This document shows, in pieces, positions 23,590 through 35,206 of a stretch of DNA of 64,000 nucleotides. Under the pieces are notes generated by a model. That model did not search any database. It was not told the DNA's origin and was given only the letters and a program-made list of their open reading frames with translations. The number at the start of each line of letters is the position of its first letter. The stretch's first letter is position 1. Source of the DNA: Suillus spraguei (taxonomy: Eukaryota > Basidiomycota > Agaricomycetes > Boletales > Suillaceae). The DNA lies in assembly GCA_016800925.1 (NCBI GenBank), contig JABCPU010000200.1:57893-121892 (forward strand), written 5' to 3'. Made by a program: the position numbers and the translations under genes.

Positions 23590-24490
23590 ATCTAGACTTG
23601 GAATTGGATATCATTATCTTGGTGCAACACATGTATGAAAAAATGTATAACTATGCTAAGAAGGTCACATCTTGATAGCATCTTACAAGCAGGAATCAAG
23701 CTGACAAGTGAACTTTCATACATTGTAATTGCTAACAAATAAAACTCAGGATTTGATGTCATTATCTTGGTATGATATATGTATGAAAAAAGATATGACT
23801 ATGCTAAGGAGGTCACATCTTGATACGGATCTTACAACTGGAAATCAGGTTGACAAGTGACCTTCCATACATTGTAATTGCTGACAAATAAACCTCAGAA
23901 TTTGATGTCATTATCTTGGTATGACATATGTATGAAAAAAGATATGACTATGCTAAGGAGGTCACATCTTGATACGGATCTTACAACTGGAAATCAGGTT
24001 GACAAGTGACCTTCCATACATTGTAATTGCTGACAAATAAACCTCAGAATTTGATGTCATTATCTTGGTATGACGTATGTATGAAAAAAGATATGACTAT
24101 GCTAAGGAGGTCACATCTTGATATGGACCTTACAAGTGGAAATCAAGTTGACAAGTGAACTTCCATATGTTCTAATTGCTGGCAAATGAAATTCAGAATT
24201 TGATGTTATTATCTTGGTACAACGTATGTATGAAAAAAGATATGACTATGCTAAGGAGGTCACATCTTGATATGGACCTTACAAGTGGAAATCAAGTTGA
24301 CAAGTGACCTTCCATACATTGTAATTGCTGACAAATAAACCTCAGAATTTGATGTTATTATCTTGGTATGACATATGTATGAAAAAAGATATGACTATGC
24401 TAAGGAGGTCACATCTTGATATGGATCTTATAAGTGAAAAACAACCTGACAAGTCAAATTCCATACACTGTAATCAGCTGACTGTAGATA
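23590..24490. repeat. Tandem array of a 149-bp unit, about six copies
   Basis: The landmark 'ttatcttgg' recurs at about 23,614, 23,762, 23,911, 24,060, 24,209 and 24,358, spacing 148-149 bp. Each unit includes 'aaaagatatgactatgctaa' followed by 'ggaggtcacatcttgata'. The outer copies are more diverged, the inner ones nearly identical, as expected from unequal exchange. No coding potential. The array sits directly upstream (promoter side) of protease copy 1 and is absent from copy 2. Confidence 0.9.
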
Positions 24491-24913
24491 ATCAAACTTG
24501 TGATATATTGTAATACATCTTTCAAGTAGCTTTATGTCACTGCAAAATTACATTTGTGACAGGGACTGGATAATGCATTGTCGGGCACAATCAGAATCAG
24601 TGGGAATAAGCTTGTATATATTTTATGACAAAGTAATATACATGAAGTCCATTATTTGCTTTTGAGGTCGCCCCCCACAACTGGATCTGCAACCAAAAAA
24701 TAAAATTCTGTACTCCGGCAGATTGTACAATGGCCAATGAATGTGTTAACACACTAGTATTTCATATCAAGAACACTTGTCAAATAAAAAATATGATAGA
24801 ACAAGAGTGGTAGAAATAACATAAATCAAAAACGAACCTACATCTGCAGCACCGATACAGTAGTAAAAGTTATGGCAGCCCAATTTCGACTTGGGAGGGT
24901 AAATGGCTACAAA

Positions 24914-27162
24914 CTACAGTTGAGAATGATACAACATATCAGAGTCAGAAGCATTAGAAGGTGCAGATGAAGTCGAAAACCAATCATCAAACCAATCATT
25001 AGGTAAACGTGAATCATATGTCATAGCTATTCCTGAACCTGAAGACAAACCTACAAACATCAGTATGATACAACTGAAACAAAGCTGCAAGCCTACCATC
25101 ATCGGTGAACTTGATTTCAGCAGTGCACTCAATGGCCTCAAAAAACATGTCTGCTTCAGCCTGTGCGCACTGCATCTTCAAGTCTAGAATATGGAAAATA
25201 GACATGAGCGCATCTGGCGATTTGTACTCCTTTTGGATGAACCTTTGTTTATCATGGATCTGTAGTGGGTCATTTGTTTCTGCAAAAGATGTGTTTACAT
25301 ATGTATGATATGTTGAATTATCGACCCAAGATTTCATGGAACGAGGCAAGGAGAAAAGTTCATCATGCTTTTTTGGCGTCAGAACACCAGGTCACTCGTA
25401 GCATATTATACACTCACCCTTAGAAGGGATTCTTGAAGACGAGGAGAGTCAAAGTGTGTACTGGCATTAGAAGCAACTTGCATATCTTGAGATTGAGATG
25501 ATGCGAGAAGCCAGGCATGACATTTGTCATGAGTGGCCTTCTGCATGGCCTTTGTAGGTCCGAAGCACTTGAAACTGAGCGAGCTAGGAGGTGGGTATGG
25601 TCCCACATACCCAACAGCATTCACTGTCAGGAGTGTCAAATTTGGGTCAAAACACCATGAAGCTAGGAATAAATTGAGTGTTGAACATAATTATTTAGCA
25701 AAGTACTTCACCTGGCTGATTCCTGGTGTTCAGCTCTTCACATAAGTTCACAATAGCTTTACTGAACAACGACACTTCTGTTTGAGTGCAGTACATCCTC
25801 TGCTCCATAAAGCAACGTCCTCCTCTCTGAAGGAATGCCGAGCAGTTCTCCTCTTCTTGTTGGAGAGGTATTTGCATCTTGACCTCCTCAAGGACTACTT
25901 CGAGGAGACCTGTAATATCATGGGAGTTGACCAATCCAAACAGCACAGAAGCCATAATAAGGAGAGAATAAGAAAGCTGGAGGTCAAATCATAAATAAAA
26001 AAGAACATAAAAAATGTAGGTGCACTCACAATTTCGGGACCATATTTTTGAAGCCAAGATGCGAGAGCATTCTTGTCATGTCCAATTCCAAACAATTGGT
26101 CTTTTGAGAGAGTAACAAATGTAGGATGACAGGTTGGGATCAGCCTAATCTTCAACATGTTGAAGCTGGTGGGTAGCAGAAGATTCAAAGGGTATTCGCA
26201 CGATCGCTTGATGAGAACCTACCATTCTTGTAGTTTTTTAAAGTTTGATTGCCATCGTCCGCCATAGCTTTGTAATCCGCCAAGTTAATGGCAGAAAATG
26301 AATGTGCATATTGTAGACATGTTTCAGCTTATCACAAAAAATTCATGCAGGTTAGGGAAACATATGAACAAAGCGGCATCACAAATAGAAAAACCAAGTA
26401 GTACAAGTATATAGTGGAGCAGGCACGAACAAAGTATGGAAGGCAAATTACTGGCGGACAAGTCGTTCAACATCATCCATGCTGCATGAAACATTAGCCA
26501 TTAACATAGAAATGATCTCTTAGAATGTGAACTCACTCAAGGTCACACAACTGGAACATGTGGGCTTGGAACGGAGCCAGTCCTGGGTTGTTATGCTGTT
26601 GCAATAGCATGCTGATCATCTCAACACTGCAGTTATGAACTTTGCGAGGGTTTGGATAAGCCCGGCAGAGGGTAGCATTGGGAAGCTGTTGCATGACCCC
26701 CTTCAGGAGTCGGACTAACACGGTATAACACTAATGCAATAAGACATGTTTAGACGTGAAAAGCAGGCAGAGTAGACACTGACGAAAGACTCCACAAAGG
26801 CAAGTGTGTCAAAAGGTAGGTTGGGGCCATTTTTAAATGCATCAGGCGCAAGATCAGCCACAATCAGTGGTACAGCAGGGGTTGAGTTAACTCGAATACC
26901 ATTCGACCTGGTGACCCTAAAAACGACATGCCAGAGGAGTGATTTAGCCAACTTTGTGCGGAGGAACCATACTGTTCCATTTTGCTGTGTAGCATAATAA
27001 AATTTGCATGAGAATGTAATTCAATTTACTTACATCAATTGGAAGATGGGTGGAATGTGGAGGCAAGAAGTGGTTTAACAAAATCTCAAGCCTAGCCTTG
27101 AGTGCGACACTGAAAATGTTGGCAATCCCAAAGCCAGCCCGAGGGTGATTAATTGCCTCCAA
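24914..27162 (-). CDS. Uncharacterised multi-exon gene (possibly decayed)
   Basis: A run of minus-strand ORF blocks separated by intron-like gaps with GT/AG borders. From the 5' side: AGFGIANIFSVALKARLEIL; FLRTKLAKSLLWHVVFRV; NGPNLPFDTLAFVESF; VLVRLLKGVMQQLPNATLCR; FQAHMFQLCDLE; SAINLADYKAMADDGNQTL; IPTCHPTFVTLSKDQLFGIG; LEVVLEEVKMQIPLQQEEEN; VGYVGPYPPPSSLSFKCFG; and a C-terminal exon ending ASDSDMLYHSQL at 24914. The blocks look like real coding exons (few stops, consistent strand) but I do not recognise the family. Its place inside a repeat-rich stretch suggests an accessory, lineage-specific or transposon-associated gene. Exon joins and the true start are not established. Confidence 0.45.
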
Positions 27163-27949
27163 TGCTATGCTGTGATGAACAAACTCACACTGAGCTCAAA
27201 ACGGCACATTTTCATATAGGTGTCACACAGCTATCATTATCCTTACCTTTTGGCTTCACTGTCCCTTGCCATGACACTTTACCATGCATTTACCCCTATC
27301 TAACAGTATTGTTTCACACTCCGGAAGCCTCGTTGCAGCTTAGCAGCTGTACTATGGCAACTTTCCCATGAAGTGGTGATCTTCGGGAATCTCCACAAAC
27401 CCATTAGGCATCCACAAGCAAGATTTACCATCCGTCCAATGTCCATCCAGTCTCGCTGGTACATTATGTTTTGTGAACTGAAGTGCAGTCTTATTACATG
27501 TCTGCTGCGTGTTTATCCTATCCCTTCCATCTCCATAGCTATTCTTTCATATAAAATTCCTAGGTACCTGTACTCGTTCCTTACTTCCCTCCTATAGTAC
27601 ACATGGTACTTAGGAATAGTCACCACTACTGTCTCTACTGAATAAAGTTCTTTACCGAAGTCACTGTCTCCTTAAGAATTACTTTACTGCTGCACGCACT
27701 ACCGCTCTTTACCACTTTCCTGCACTTCACCGCTAGTGCTACCACTTTCTCACGCTTCACTGCTACACTACCGCTTGTTTTACCACAGAAGTTCCCATGC
27801 TTACCGCAGTTCTACTGTTCATGCTACCACTTGCCTACTGCATTCCCACACTTACCGCTAGTTTTACCGCAAGTTTCCCATGGACCAGAGCTCACCGCTA
27901 GCATCTTGCTACCTCCGATGGCATTCTTGCACCTCAGGTTGGGCATTAT
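27163..27949. other. Pyrimidine-rich low-complexity region
   Basis: Gene-free stretch. From about 27,700 the plus strand is rich in C and T with many 'taccgct' and 'ccactt' words. A similar tract precedes the partner repeat at 36,279. Together they may be the body of a diverged LTR-like repeat. Confidence 0.35.
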
Positions 27950-28092
27950 TGAACTATACTAACTTAGCATTCCCTTTAGGGTCAAATGTTTTTGCCTTCG
28001 CAAGTGAAGCAGACTAGGTAGAGCACAAGACTTGCATACTAGCTTAGGCCATGGTAAAATCTACAGCCCAGGCTAGATTGTATCTTTCCAAC
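27950..28092 (+). repeat. Dispersed repeat, copy A (LTR-end-like)
   Basis: Shares about 140 bp with 36,279-36,416 in the same orientation, including 'aagtgaagcagactag', 'ctacagcccaggcta' and 'ttgtatcttt'. Both copies follow pyrimidine-rich tracts. Family unknown; a solo-LTR 3' end is the best guess, but no target duplication was found. Confidence 0.55.
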
Positions 28093-28155
28093 GCGCTTAG
28101 CATCATATATGAAGTAGGACACCCACGGCATGGCCTATTTGAGGTAAGACAAGTA

Positions 28156-28799
28156 TCAGAAATAAAGAGTAGATATACTTGCCATATTCAAGACCCCTTG
28201 CTGACTGATGTTTTGGCCGTCCTGAGTAGAAATCACTGGAAAGTAATCAGTACAGGCAAAGTGTATTGCATAAATGAGTTTCTGACCTTTTTCCAACTCT
28301 CTGACAGTTGTGTTTGCGTGAACAAGACTCTCTGCAAAGAGGGCTTCGATGAACGCAGTTTTCCTGGTGACTAGAGCTCTGGTGATGATATGAGGGTTCT
28401 CAGACTCCCCCTTGAGAATTGCAACTCTAATCAAAAGCTGCAGATAACCTAGGACCAACCGCCACTTTGGGTATACTATCATGATGCCCTGCAGGGTGCT
28501 GGTATCTACCTCCTCAAGCTCTTTTGGTACAGGGGGCATGTTGTCGGTATGGTCGCTGTTGGCATGTGCTTCATTGTGTGCTTCATTGTGTGCTTCATTG
28601 TTGGCAGGATGTGCAAGTAAGTAGAGTAGGCGTAGTCATAGCTCTCATGGACACTAATATCACTATTGTCCAATATTGTGTTGAGAGTGGACATGACCCA
28701 GGAATTCAGGAGTGAAGAGTCGTTGATCGAAACAGAAGAATAGACGTCCGACCTATTATGTGGTCCAGAAACTTGCAAGGTATGTGTATTGTACCCCAA
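28156..28799 (-). CDS. Uncharacterised exon blocks of a second minus-strand gene
   Basis: Reading from 28,799: MGYNTHTLQVSGPHNRSDVY..., a short run of three NEAH repeats in one frame (near 28,565-28,600), then MPPVPKELEEVDTSTLQGIM, KWRLVLGYLQLLIRVAILKG, HIITRALVTRKTAFIEALFA and ESLVHANTTVRELEKG, followed after an intron-like donor by YFPVISTQDGQNISQQGV. Coding character is good, but I do not recognise the family and no complete gene can be drawn. The LTR at 28,850 starts 50 bp upstream of the apparent start and may have separated the gene from its promoter. Confidence 0.4.
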
Positions 28800-28849
28800 T
28801 GGATGTTCGGCCCAAAAAATGATGGTTTGACAATTGGGTGGAGCCTATG

Positions 28850-30656
28850 TGTTACGACCATGCAAAACCAGAGATTAGTAAGAAGTCCTGGTCTTACATG
28901 GGGTTGTACCGGAGGGTTGTAAGTCAAAGGGCTTGGCCTCAGCTCATACGCTGTGCCCCTTACCCGAGTATGTGCCCTTAATTTCGGATGAAGTCCAAGG
29001 GAGAGTTCTGGTGAAGTCTGGATGGAGGGTCCGGACGAACTCTAAGGCAGGATAGCTCGACAGAGCTCCGATGGACTTCCGGATGAGCGTGGGAATGCAC
29101 CGGAACTATTTCCGGAAGGTAGGGAGTAATGGTAATACTACTGGAACAAGCTCCAAGTAGAACAGATGAAGGATGGACCACTGGACAAAGTCCAGGGCAG
29201 GATAGGAGCAGAGCTCTGGAGGGAAAGATGATCCATAGATGTCAGAGGATAGGATAGGATGGATCCGGAGGACTAGGGCGGGTCCGAGCCGGAGAGCGGA
29301 GGAGCGGAGGAGCGGAGGAGCGGAGGAGCGGAGGAGCGGAGGAGCGGAGGAGCGGAGGAGCGGAGGAGCGGAGGAGCGGAGGAGCGGAGGAGCGGAGGAG
29401 CGGAGGAGCGGAGGAGCGGAGGAGCGGAGGAGCGGAGGAGCGGAGGAGCGGAGGAGCGGAGGAGCGGAGGAGCGGAGGAGCGGAGGAGCGGAGGAGCGGA
29501 GGAGCGGAGGAGCGGAGGAGCGGAGGAGCGGAGGAGCGGAGGAGGGGGGGGAGGGGGAGGAGCGGAGGAGCGGAGGAGCGGAGGAGCGGAGGAGCGGAGG
29601 AGCGGAGGAGCGGAGGAGCGGAGGAGCGGGGGGGGGGGGGGGGGGGAGGAGCGGAGGAGCGGAGGAGCGGAGGAGCGGAGGAGCGGAGGAGCGGAGGAGC
29701 GGAGGAGCGGAGGAGCGGAGGAGCGGAGGAGCGGAGGAGCGGAGGAGCGGAGGAGCGGAGGAGCGGAGGAGCGGAGGAGCGGAGGAGCGGAGGAGCGGAG
29801 GAGCGGATGATCGGATGATCGGATGAGCATAGCTCTGTGGATCTTAGAGGAAGTGTTGGCTACTAGAGAGGAGTAGGTCTGGATATGGTGTAGAGATAGT
29901 ATAGACTACTCCGGACAAGGTCCGGAATAGAAACAGACAGTATAGGACTACCAAAGGTAGAGTCGGAGGTGAAACAGATGATAGACGGAGATGGACGAAG
30001 TCCGAAAAGATTATAGGACATAGGATCAAAGCTCCGGCCTAGGGAGTGATCCCATAGGCCTGAGTCAGAAGCTTACAAGGGCCGGAGCCCAAGTGCAAGA
30101 ACGGAGACGGAGTTATATAGACATGATAACAGGATACAGAGTAATCAAAGGAATATACAGAAGTAGGAACAATGAATCAGACTAAGGTCTGCAGGAGTTG
30201 TACTACAAGTTTATATACTGTAAGAGCATGCCGGAGGGTAAGTACGGATAGTCCGAGGCTATGTCTGAAGCATACGGAAACACATTAGTAAGTACAGTGG
30301 GACATAAGGCTATGAACTCGGAGATGAAGCTTGTACGAAATACTTATCAAGACGGAGGCAGAGATCACTGAGAACCGGAAGCACAGAGATACCCAGAAGC
30401 CGGAGACACAGGTATATTCTAAAAGGGGTAATGTGCAGGTGCGTGGGAATAGTTCGGATATGAACTCGGATCGGATATGGACACGGATCGGATATGGACA
30501 CGGATCAGATATGGACACGGATGGATATGGATTGGAGTGGATGGGTGGATCGGATATGTGAACTGGATTGGATGGGTGGATCAGATATGTGTAGGTTGGG
30601 TGTCTGGATGTCCATGGATTGGATTTGATCTAGACCTGAATGTACGGTATATGACA
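28850..30656 (+). mobile_element. Solo LTR carrying an expanded octamer satellite
   Basis: Begins tgttacgacc (28850) and ends tatatgaca (30656), the TG...CA of LTRs. It is flanked by a perfect 5-bp target duplication, ctatg (28845-28849 and 30657-30661). It shares with the element at 34,069-34,837 the early block 'gggctttggcctcag'-like, 'ctgtgcccct' and the closing 'ggtatatgaca', so both are solo LTRs of one family. No internal retrotransposon genes are present. At 1,807 bp it is about 1 kb longer than its relative. Roughly half of the excess is the (ggagcgga)n array inside it; 'ggatatggacac' tandem words lie near 30,470-30,530. Confidence 0.8.
29290..29810. repeat. (GGAGCGGA)n octanucleotide satellite, about 60 units
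   Basis: Near-perfect repeats of ggagcgga, interrupted by G-rich tracts near 29,541-29,560 and by a run of 19 G at 29,628-29,646. The 8-bp period leaves all frames free of stops, so long artificial ORFs appear on both strands. The G-runs could form quadruplexes. It lies wholly inside the LTR at 28,850-30,656. Confidence 0.95.
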
Positions 30657-31536
30657 CTATGATATTGTCAAGGACATAAAGCAAAATTTACAAGCTAAAC
30701 TTATGCAGCAATCATAAATGATGTGAGTGCGAGTGTCGTGGCCCTGCCTGGTCCACCTAGCAGGCAGATCTATGAGTGCGGAAGGAAGGGTGCCCTAGAA
30801 AGTTAATCAGGGTGATTGCGAGATTTGGTTCAGCTTCAACTGACCACCAAGGAGTAGATTGGGACATCAGTGCTTTGATTCATCTCGAATGCAGAAGCAT
30901 GGATGGATCTAGTTTGCAAATATGCAGACAGTGTGATGTGAGTTTTCATCTATAGAGCTGGTCAGTAGGTAACGCTCACAAAGATAGACGACTTACAGCT
31001 TCAAGACATGAGAGTGGACACTGTGGGCCACAGTAAGCATACAAAAAACTGGACAAATAGAAGTGCTAACATATATTGGGTATAGTGCTGGCTGTACTCT
31101 GATCGGGGTGTACCCAACGAAGGACATTATATCAGATGAGCCCAAGAGAGGTCCCTCAAGAAACACATGAGTTAATGGTCCAGTGGGCAAGGCAGAAAAC
31201 ATACATAATACGGCAGTACTGAACCTAGGATGTCCCAGTACATGTAGCAGGCAATATGTTGAGCTGGGATACTCAGAGCTGAGTGGTATTCTTGGTTGTC
31301 TGAGATGAAAGACATTGTTGTTTGAACTTTGAGGGAAATGACAACATTTTTAAAATATTTATATACCTTGATAATTTGACCACCATTGATGCACGGCATT
31401 CACGTTATTATGTGCATGTGTCGTATTAGATATAAGATAATCACATCATCGCCGTGCCATTTGGTGGTCTTGGGCGGGTATTATATGCACCATTTTGCTG
31501 AGGCACAAGCTCCTGCCTCATGGCCAGGGACAATTT
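30657..31536. other. Transposon-derived or intergenic sequence
   Basis: No gene recognised between the LTR and the decayed transposon ORF. It may be 3' flank of the latter. Short minus-strand ORFs (30,993-31,399) show no motif. Confidence 0.3.
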
Positions 31537-32540
31537 CTAGTTTTCATAATCTATTTCTAAGTCGCTACCATACATCTGACCAAACTGGGATAGCAGCGAC
31601 TTGTTGCTAATACTGAAACATTGCTCTAGGGTTAGTCCACTGTCGATACTGTTGTCTTCATCTTCATCCGTGTCTGTGTCTTTGTCTGCATCTTCATCTG
31701 CATCTTCATCAATGGTGGAGTTTGATGGGAACTTAGCACCCCATGTAGCACTGGCCCATACTGCATTGCCTTCTCAAGCTTCGACCTGCATAGAGCGATG
31801 ATGAGAATATGCATGCCCCACCCCCAAACTGAAGTGGAAGCACATAAGCATGTTGCGATCAACAAACCTGAATTCACAAGCTCATTAGTAGTTGTTTGTA
31901 CATCATTCCCCTAACACACTCACCGATTCACATAGTATTCAAGCTAATCATTTTTGTCTCCCACACATGCAGAGACCCCTGATCCATTGGAATGTCTCTT
32001 GCACTTCACAAAACAAGGTATGATATGGCAGCCCCTTAAGACGTCCGCGGGATCAACGAAGTCGAATGAGTGTTCATCATTCAACGGCAGAAATCTTATT
32101 TGATATAAGGATTCCCAAGTGGACACCTGAACCACAGGCTTGTACCAGCGAACCCACAGAAACTCCATTCATTGTAGAGTATAGTTGATCATGCCGACTC
32201 CAGTGAGAATTACATTGACATGGTATATCCCCAGCACTTTACCGTAAATAAATCTATGGCCTCTGTGCTCCATATTGTCATCGGTATTGAGAACCATGAT
32301 GTTGCAGGTGTGATGTTTGTGGGTTGAGTACGTCTTGAGCTCTGTGAATGTCATAGGTGGTGTAATTAAATCTAGTGAGGTTGTGGCGATACATACAATT
32401 GTCCTTGAGGATAATCGTATTAGTGACGTATTCTTCTCCCAAAGATGGCACATCTTTGGATTTCTGAATTTGGCAGAGTAGATGATCCTTGAGCTTTGGA
32501 ACAAAGTTCTACAAGGTCGTGTTAAAGTGCATGTACGCAA
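31537..32540 (-). pseudogene. Remnant of a Plavaka/KDZ-type transposon ORF (C-terminal part)
   Basis: Minus-strand blocks in two shifted frames: FVPKLKDHLLCQIQKSKDVP and FNYTTYDIHRAQDVLNPQT, then (after a small frameshift) CNIMVLNTDDNMEHRGHRF, GKVLGIYHVNVILTGVG, EFLWVRWYKPVVQV, DEHSFDFVDPADVLRGCHI and an acidic tail with repeated DEDAD ending YGSDLEIDYEN at 31537. This order (an 'NYTTYD' block, a 'VLGIYHVNV' block, 'FLWVRWY', 'FDFVDPADVLR.CHIIP') is what I recall from the C-terminal region of large ORFs in agaricomycete Plavaka (CACTA-like) and KDZ transposons. The N-terminal transposase is missing and the frame is broken, so this is a relic. Confidence 0.6.
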
Positions 32541-33496
32541 GTGTTAATAAACTAACCTTGATCACCAGGTCACTTTTGTGGGTGTGCAAGTATGTTCCTA
32601 TATGCACAGGGTGCTTCTGCATACCGCCGATGTGGTGGTGGACATGTGGGTTTCATGCTAATTTGGTGATTTTGATGTGAGGGCGATGAACAACTTTGTT
32701 GCTGATACAACGAATTCGAGCCTGACGACGCTCAATCTGGGTCAGCTGTCTCACAAAAAGTTTGCAATCTGTGCGATGATATCTCCCCTTGGGAGAGCGG
32801 TGTTTGAGTTCACCCTGCAGCAGCTGGTGAGTTAAGTGTACAGATTAGATGTCATAGAACGGACCAGTTCAGTACTGTACGAATCAGTTGTACCATACCA
32901 ACGGATTGTAGACATGTAGTCACCCAAAGCATGAAATTTGTAAGTTTTGAAGTTGAATACTTTCATACATTGCATGTTGTGGGGTGGTATCTGCGATTCC
33001 AGTGACCCCTGTTGTTCTAAGGTGTGAGCACGTCCTTTGCCCTTCTGCATTCCCACCTGTTTTGCCACTTGCTTTGCAACATGGCGGTGTAACGAACATA
33101 TTGGTGCTGGGCTTAAAACCCCATCTTTTGACACTCGTCTCACGTCTACAGGAGTTACCACTCGTCCATGGCCGTCTTACCCCTTTAGCAGTACCGGCGG
33201 CATCCCACGCTTACTGCACACTGTACCGACTGCCGCACCTTGTTCCACGTACCAATGTCCTTCCATGTCCTTGCCGCGTCTGCATAGCTCCATTTGGTGC
33301 ATCGTTTGTTTTCTGTTCGTTATCACTGATTCCACAGCAAGCCTTATTACATGTTGCCTCGTGCTATGTTTACTTACAGTGGTTACTACACTCCAGCGCT
33401 ACTGATCTTGCCTAGAGTATTCCGAGTACATACGATTCAGGATATAAGCACCGCGTACCCTGCACGATACAGTACCTGATTTTACACCATTGCATG
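32541..33496. other. Pyrimidine-rich intergenic sequence
   Basis: No gene recognised. The second half (from ~33,000) is C/T-rich, like the tracts at 27,700 and 35,950. Since the Tc1 element at 33,499 inserted next to such a tract, 33,000-33,496 and 35,880-36,416 may be two halves of one older repeat. Confidence 0.35.
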
Positions 33497-33858
33497 TACA
33501 GTGGCTCAAAAAACTGTCCGCATGTTTTGACATTTTTCACTATCTATGATATTGTGTGAGAATGAACAAATTCCTCAAGGACATACTTATACCACATTGT
33601 AGTATGGCTTCAGGGCTTTTATTTGAGCCCTACACCGTGGGAATCGGCGGAGATATGGTGGAGATATAAGGCTTATAAAATGATGACTCATGTGGACAGT
33701 TTTTTGAGTGTATATTAAAACTATATAAATCATTATTTATGACACCATAAAAATCATGCCACTATTATATAAATTATAAAGTGGTGTCATTATGTTATTT
33801 TATGACTATATCTAACTATATAAACCAGAATATCTCATGTATCATAGTCATAATCACC

Positions 33859-35206
33859 ATGAAAGCCATCTCCTCTGCTCAAAGAGATAATATCCTCTCT
33901 CTGTCTTATGCTGGCCTCTCTGCTCGCCAAATTTCCTCTAGAACTGGAGTATGCAAGTCCACTGTGGCCAAGTTCATCAAAGAAAGCCACCCAGACAAGG
34001 AAAACTCTTGTGGAGGACGTCCATCCAAGCTTACCTCTACTGACAAAAGGGCTATTATCCAACATATCTGTTAAGACTGTACTCAAGGGTAGAGAGATCC
34101 GAAGGGCTTTGGCCTCAGTTCGTACACTGTGCCCCTTTCTCGAGTAATGCCCTTTATTTCAGGGAGGAGTTATTCGTCCGAAGACCCGGAAGGGGTTGCG
34201 TGACGGATCCGGGTGTCCGAAGGTGTCGGATACAATACGTCCAAAGGTAATTCGGAACGTAAGGAGAGGAAAGAGATTAAGGCTAGTTTCGGAATGAGTT
34301 CCTAACTAGAAACTAACGGAGATGGACTATCCGAAGATAGAGTCGGAGGTATGGACTATAGGAGTCAATCCTAAGTCTCGGAGGGTGACTTAAAGCGGAG
34401 AGTGGCTTAAGTCCGGAGGGGGCAGAATGAGTAGAATCTAAGATGATATTCGAACTAAGGTTCTACGGAGATCTACAAGTGGTTTATATACAGTAAGTAT
34501 CTAAGACGGATAATCAGCAAGTCCGGGACCGAGGGCTATGTACGAAGTGTAATGGAAGTCTATTAGTTATTGCACAGCGGATCAGTAAGCATGAATCGGA
34601 AATGAACACAGGAAACGGATCAGTAACACAGGACGGAAATATAAACAGCCGGAGTACCGGTAGTAGGAGAAATGACGAAAGGAGATAGACGCAGATGTTC
34701 ACCAGGGAGTTAAGGTGCGAGGAGTGAGTACATTCGGATGGGTGGTCCGGACAGGATCTGTGGACCGGACGGATATGGAAATGATCGGATCTGGACGGAT
34801 ATGATCGGATCTGAGATTGGAAGTATGGTATATGACAATATCACTACAGGAAAGGCTGATAATGCTGTCCAAGCCACCCATTATATCAATTCCACCATCA
34901 CTACCCCTGTCTCTTCACAAACTGTGAGGAATGTTCTCAAGGCAGCTCATCTCAAGGCAGTAACAAAGAAGAAAAAGCCTCTTCTCTCCATCAAACATAG
35001 GCAGAGAAGACTAGCCTTTGCCTTAGCTCATCAACACTGGACTGTAGAGGACTGGAAGCGTGTTATATGGTCAGATGAGACCAAAATCAATAGGATTGGG
35101 TCAGATGGGAAGGTGTATGTATGGAAAAAGAAGGGAGATGGCCTAACAGACAGAGAGGTTGGAGAGAAGAGGCTTTTTCTTCTTTGTTACTGCCTTGAGA
35201 TGAGCT
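33859..35206 (+). pseudogene. Tc1-like transposase, truncated and LTR-interrupted
   Basis: MKAISSAQRDNILSLSYAGL begins a helix-turn-helix region (SARQISSRTGVCKSTVAKFI, then GGRPSKLTSTDKRAIIQHI) typical of Tc1/Tc3 transposases. The frame is broken at 34,068 by the solo LTR. It resumes at 34,838-34,842 (TTGKADNAVQATHYINS) and continues to VIWSDETKINRIGSDGKVYV, then KKKGDGLTDREV, where the element switches into its inverted copy. The remaining two DDE residues are lost. The same N-terminal part is present on the minus strand (35,519 down to about 35,160) as the right arm. Confidence 0.85.
34069..34837 (+). mobile_element. Solo LTR inserted in the Tc1 element
   Basis: Begins tgttaagactgtactcaagg and ends ggtatatgaca (TG...CA). 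It is flanked by the 5-bp duplication atatc (34,064-34,068 and 34,838-34,842). The intact sequence in the opposite Tc1 arm has a single atatc at this point, proving an insertion. Shared start and end blocks with 28,850-30,656 show the same LTR family; this one is 769 bp and lacks the octamer satellite. No internal retrotransposon region remains, as expected after LTR-LTR recombination. Confidence 0.92.

Noticed and set aside
23590..24490. CRISPR-like array
   Set aside because: Units are contiguous 149-bp repeats without unique spacers, in a eukaryotic genome.
24325..24513. Small ORF in the tandem array
   Set aside because: Arises from the 149-bp repeat and is not conserved between units.
29239..29830. 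Long ORFs on both strands (195 and 185 codons) of repeating Arg-Arg-Ser-Gly-Gly-Ala-Glu-Glu or its reverse
   Set aside because: They are by-products of an 8-bp satellite that has no stop in any frame, and lie inside an LTR.
32984..33415. 143-codon ORF in the pyrimidine-rich tract
   Set aside because: Low-complexity C/T-rich sequence gives overlapping ORFs in two frames; no protein features.
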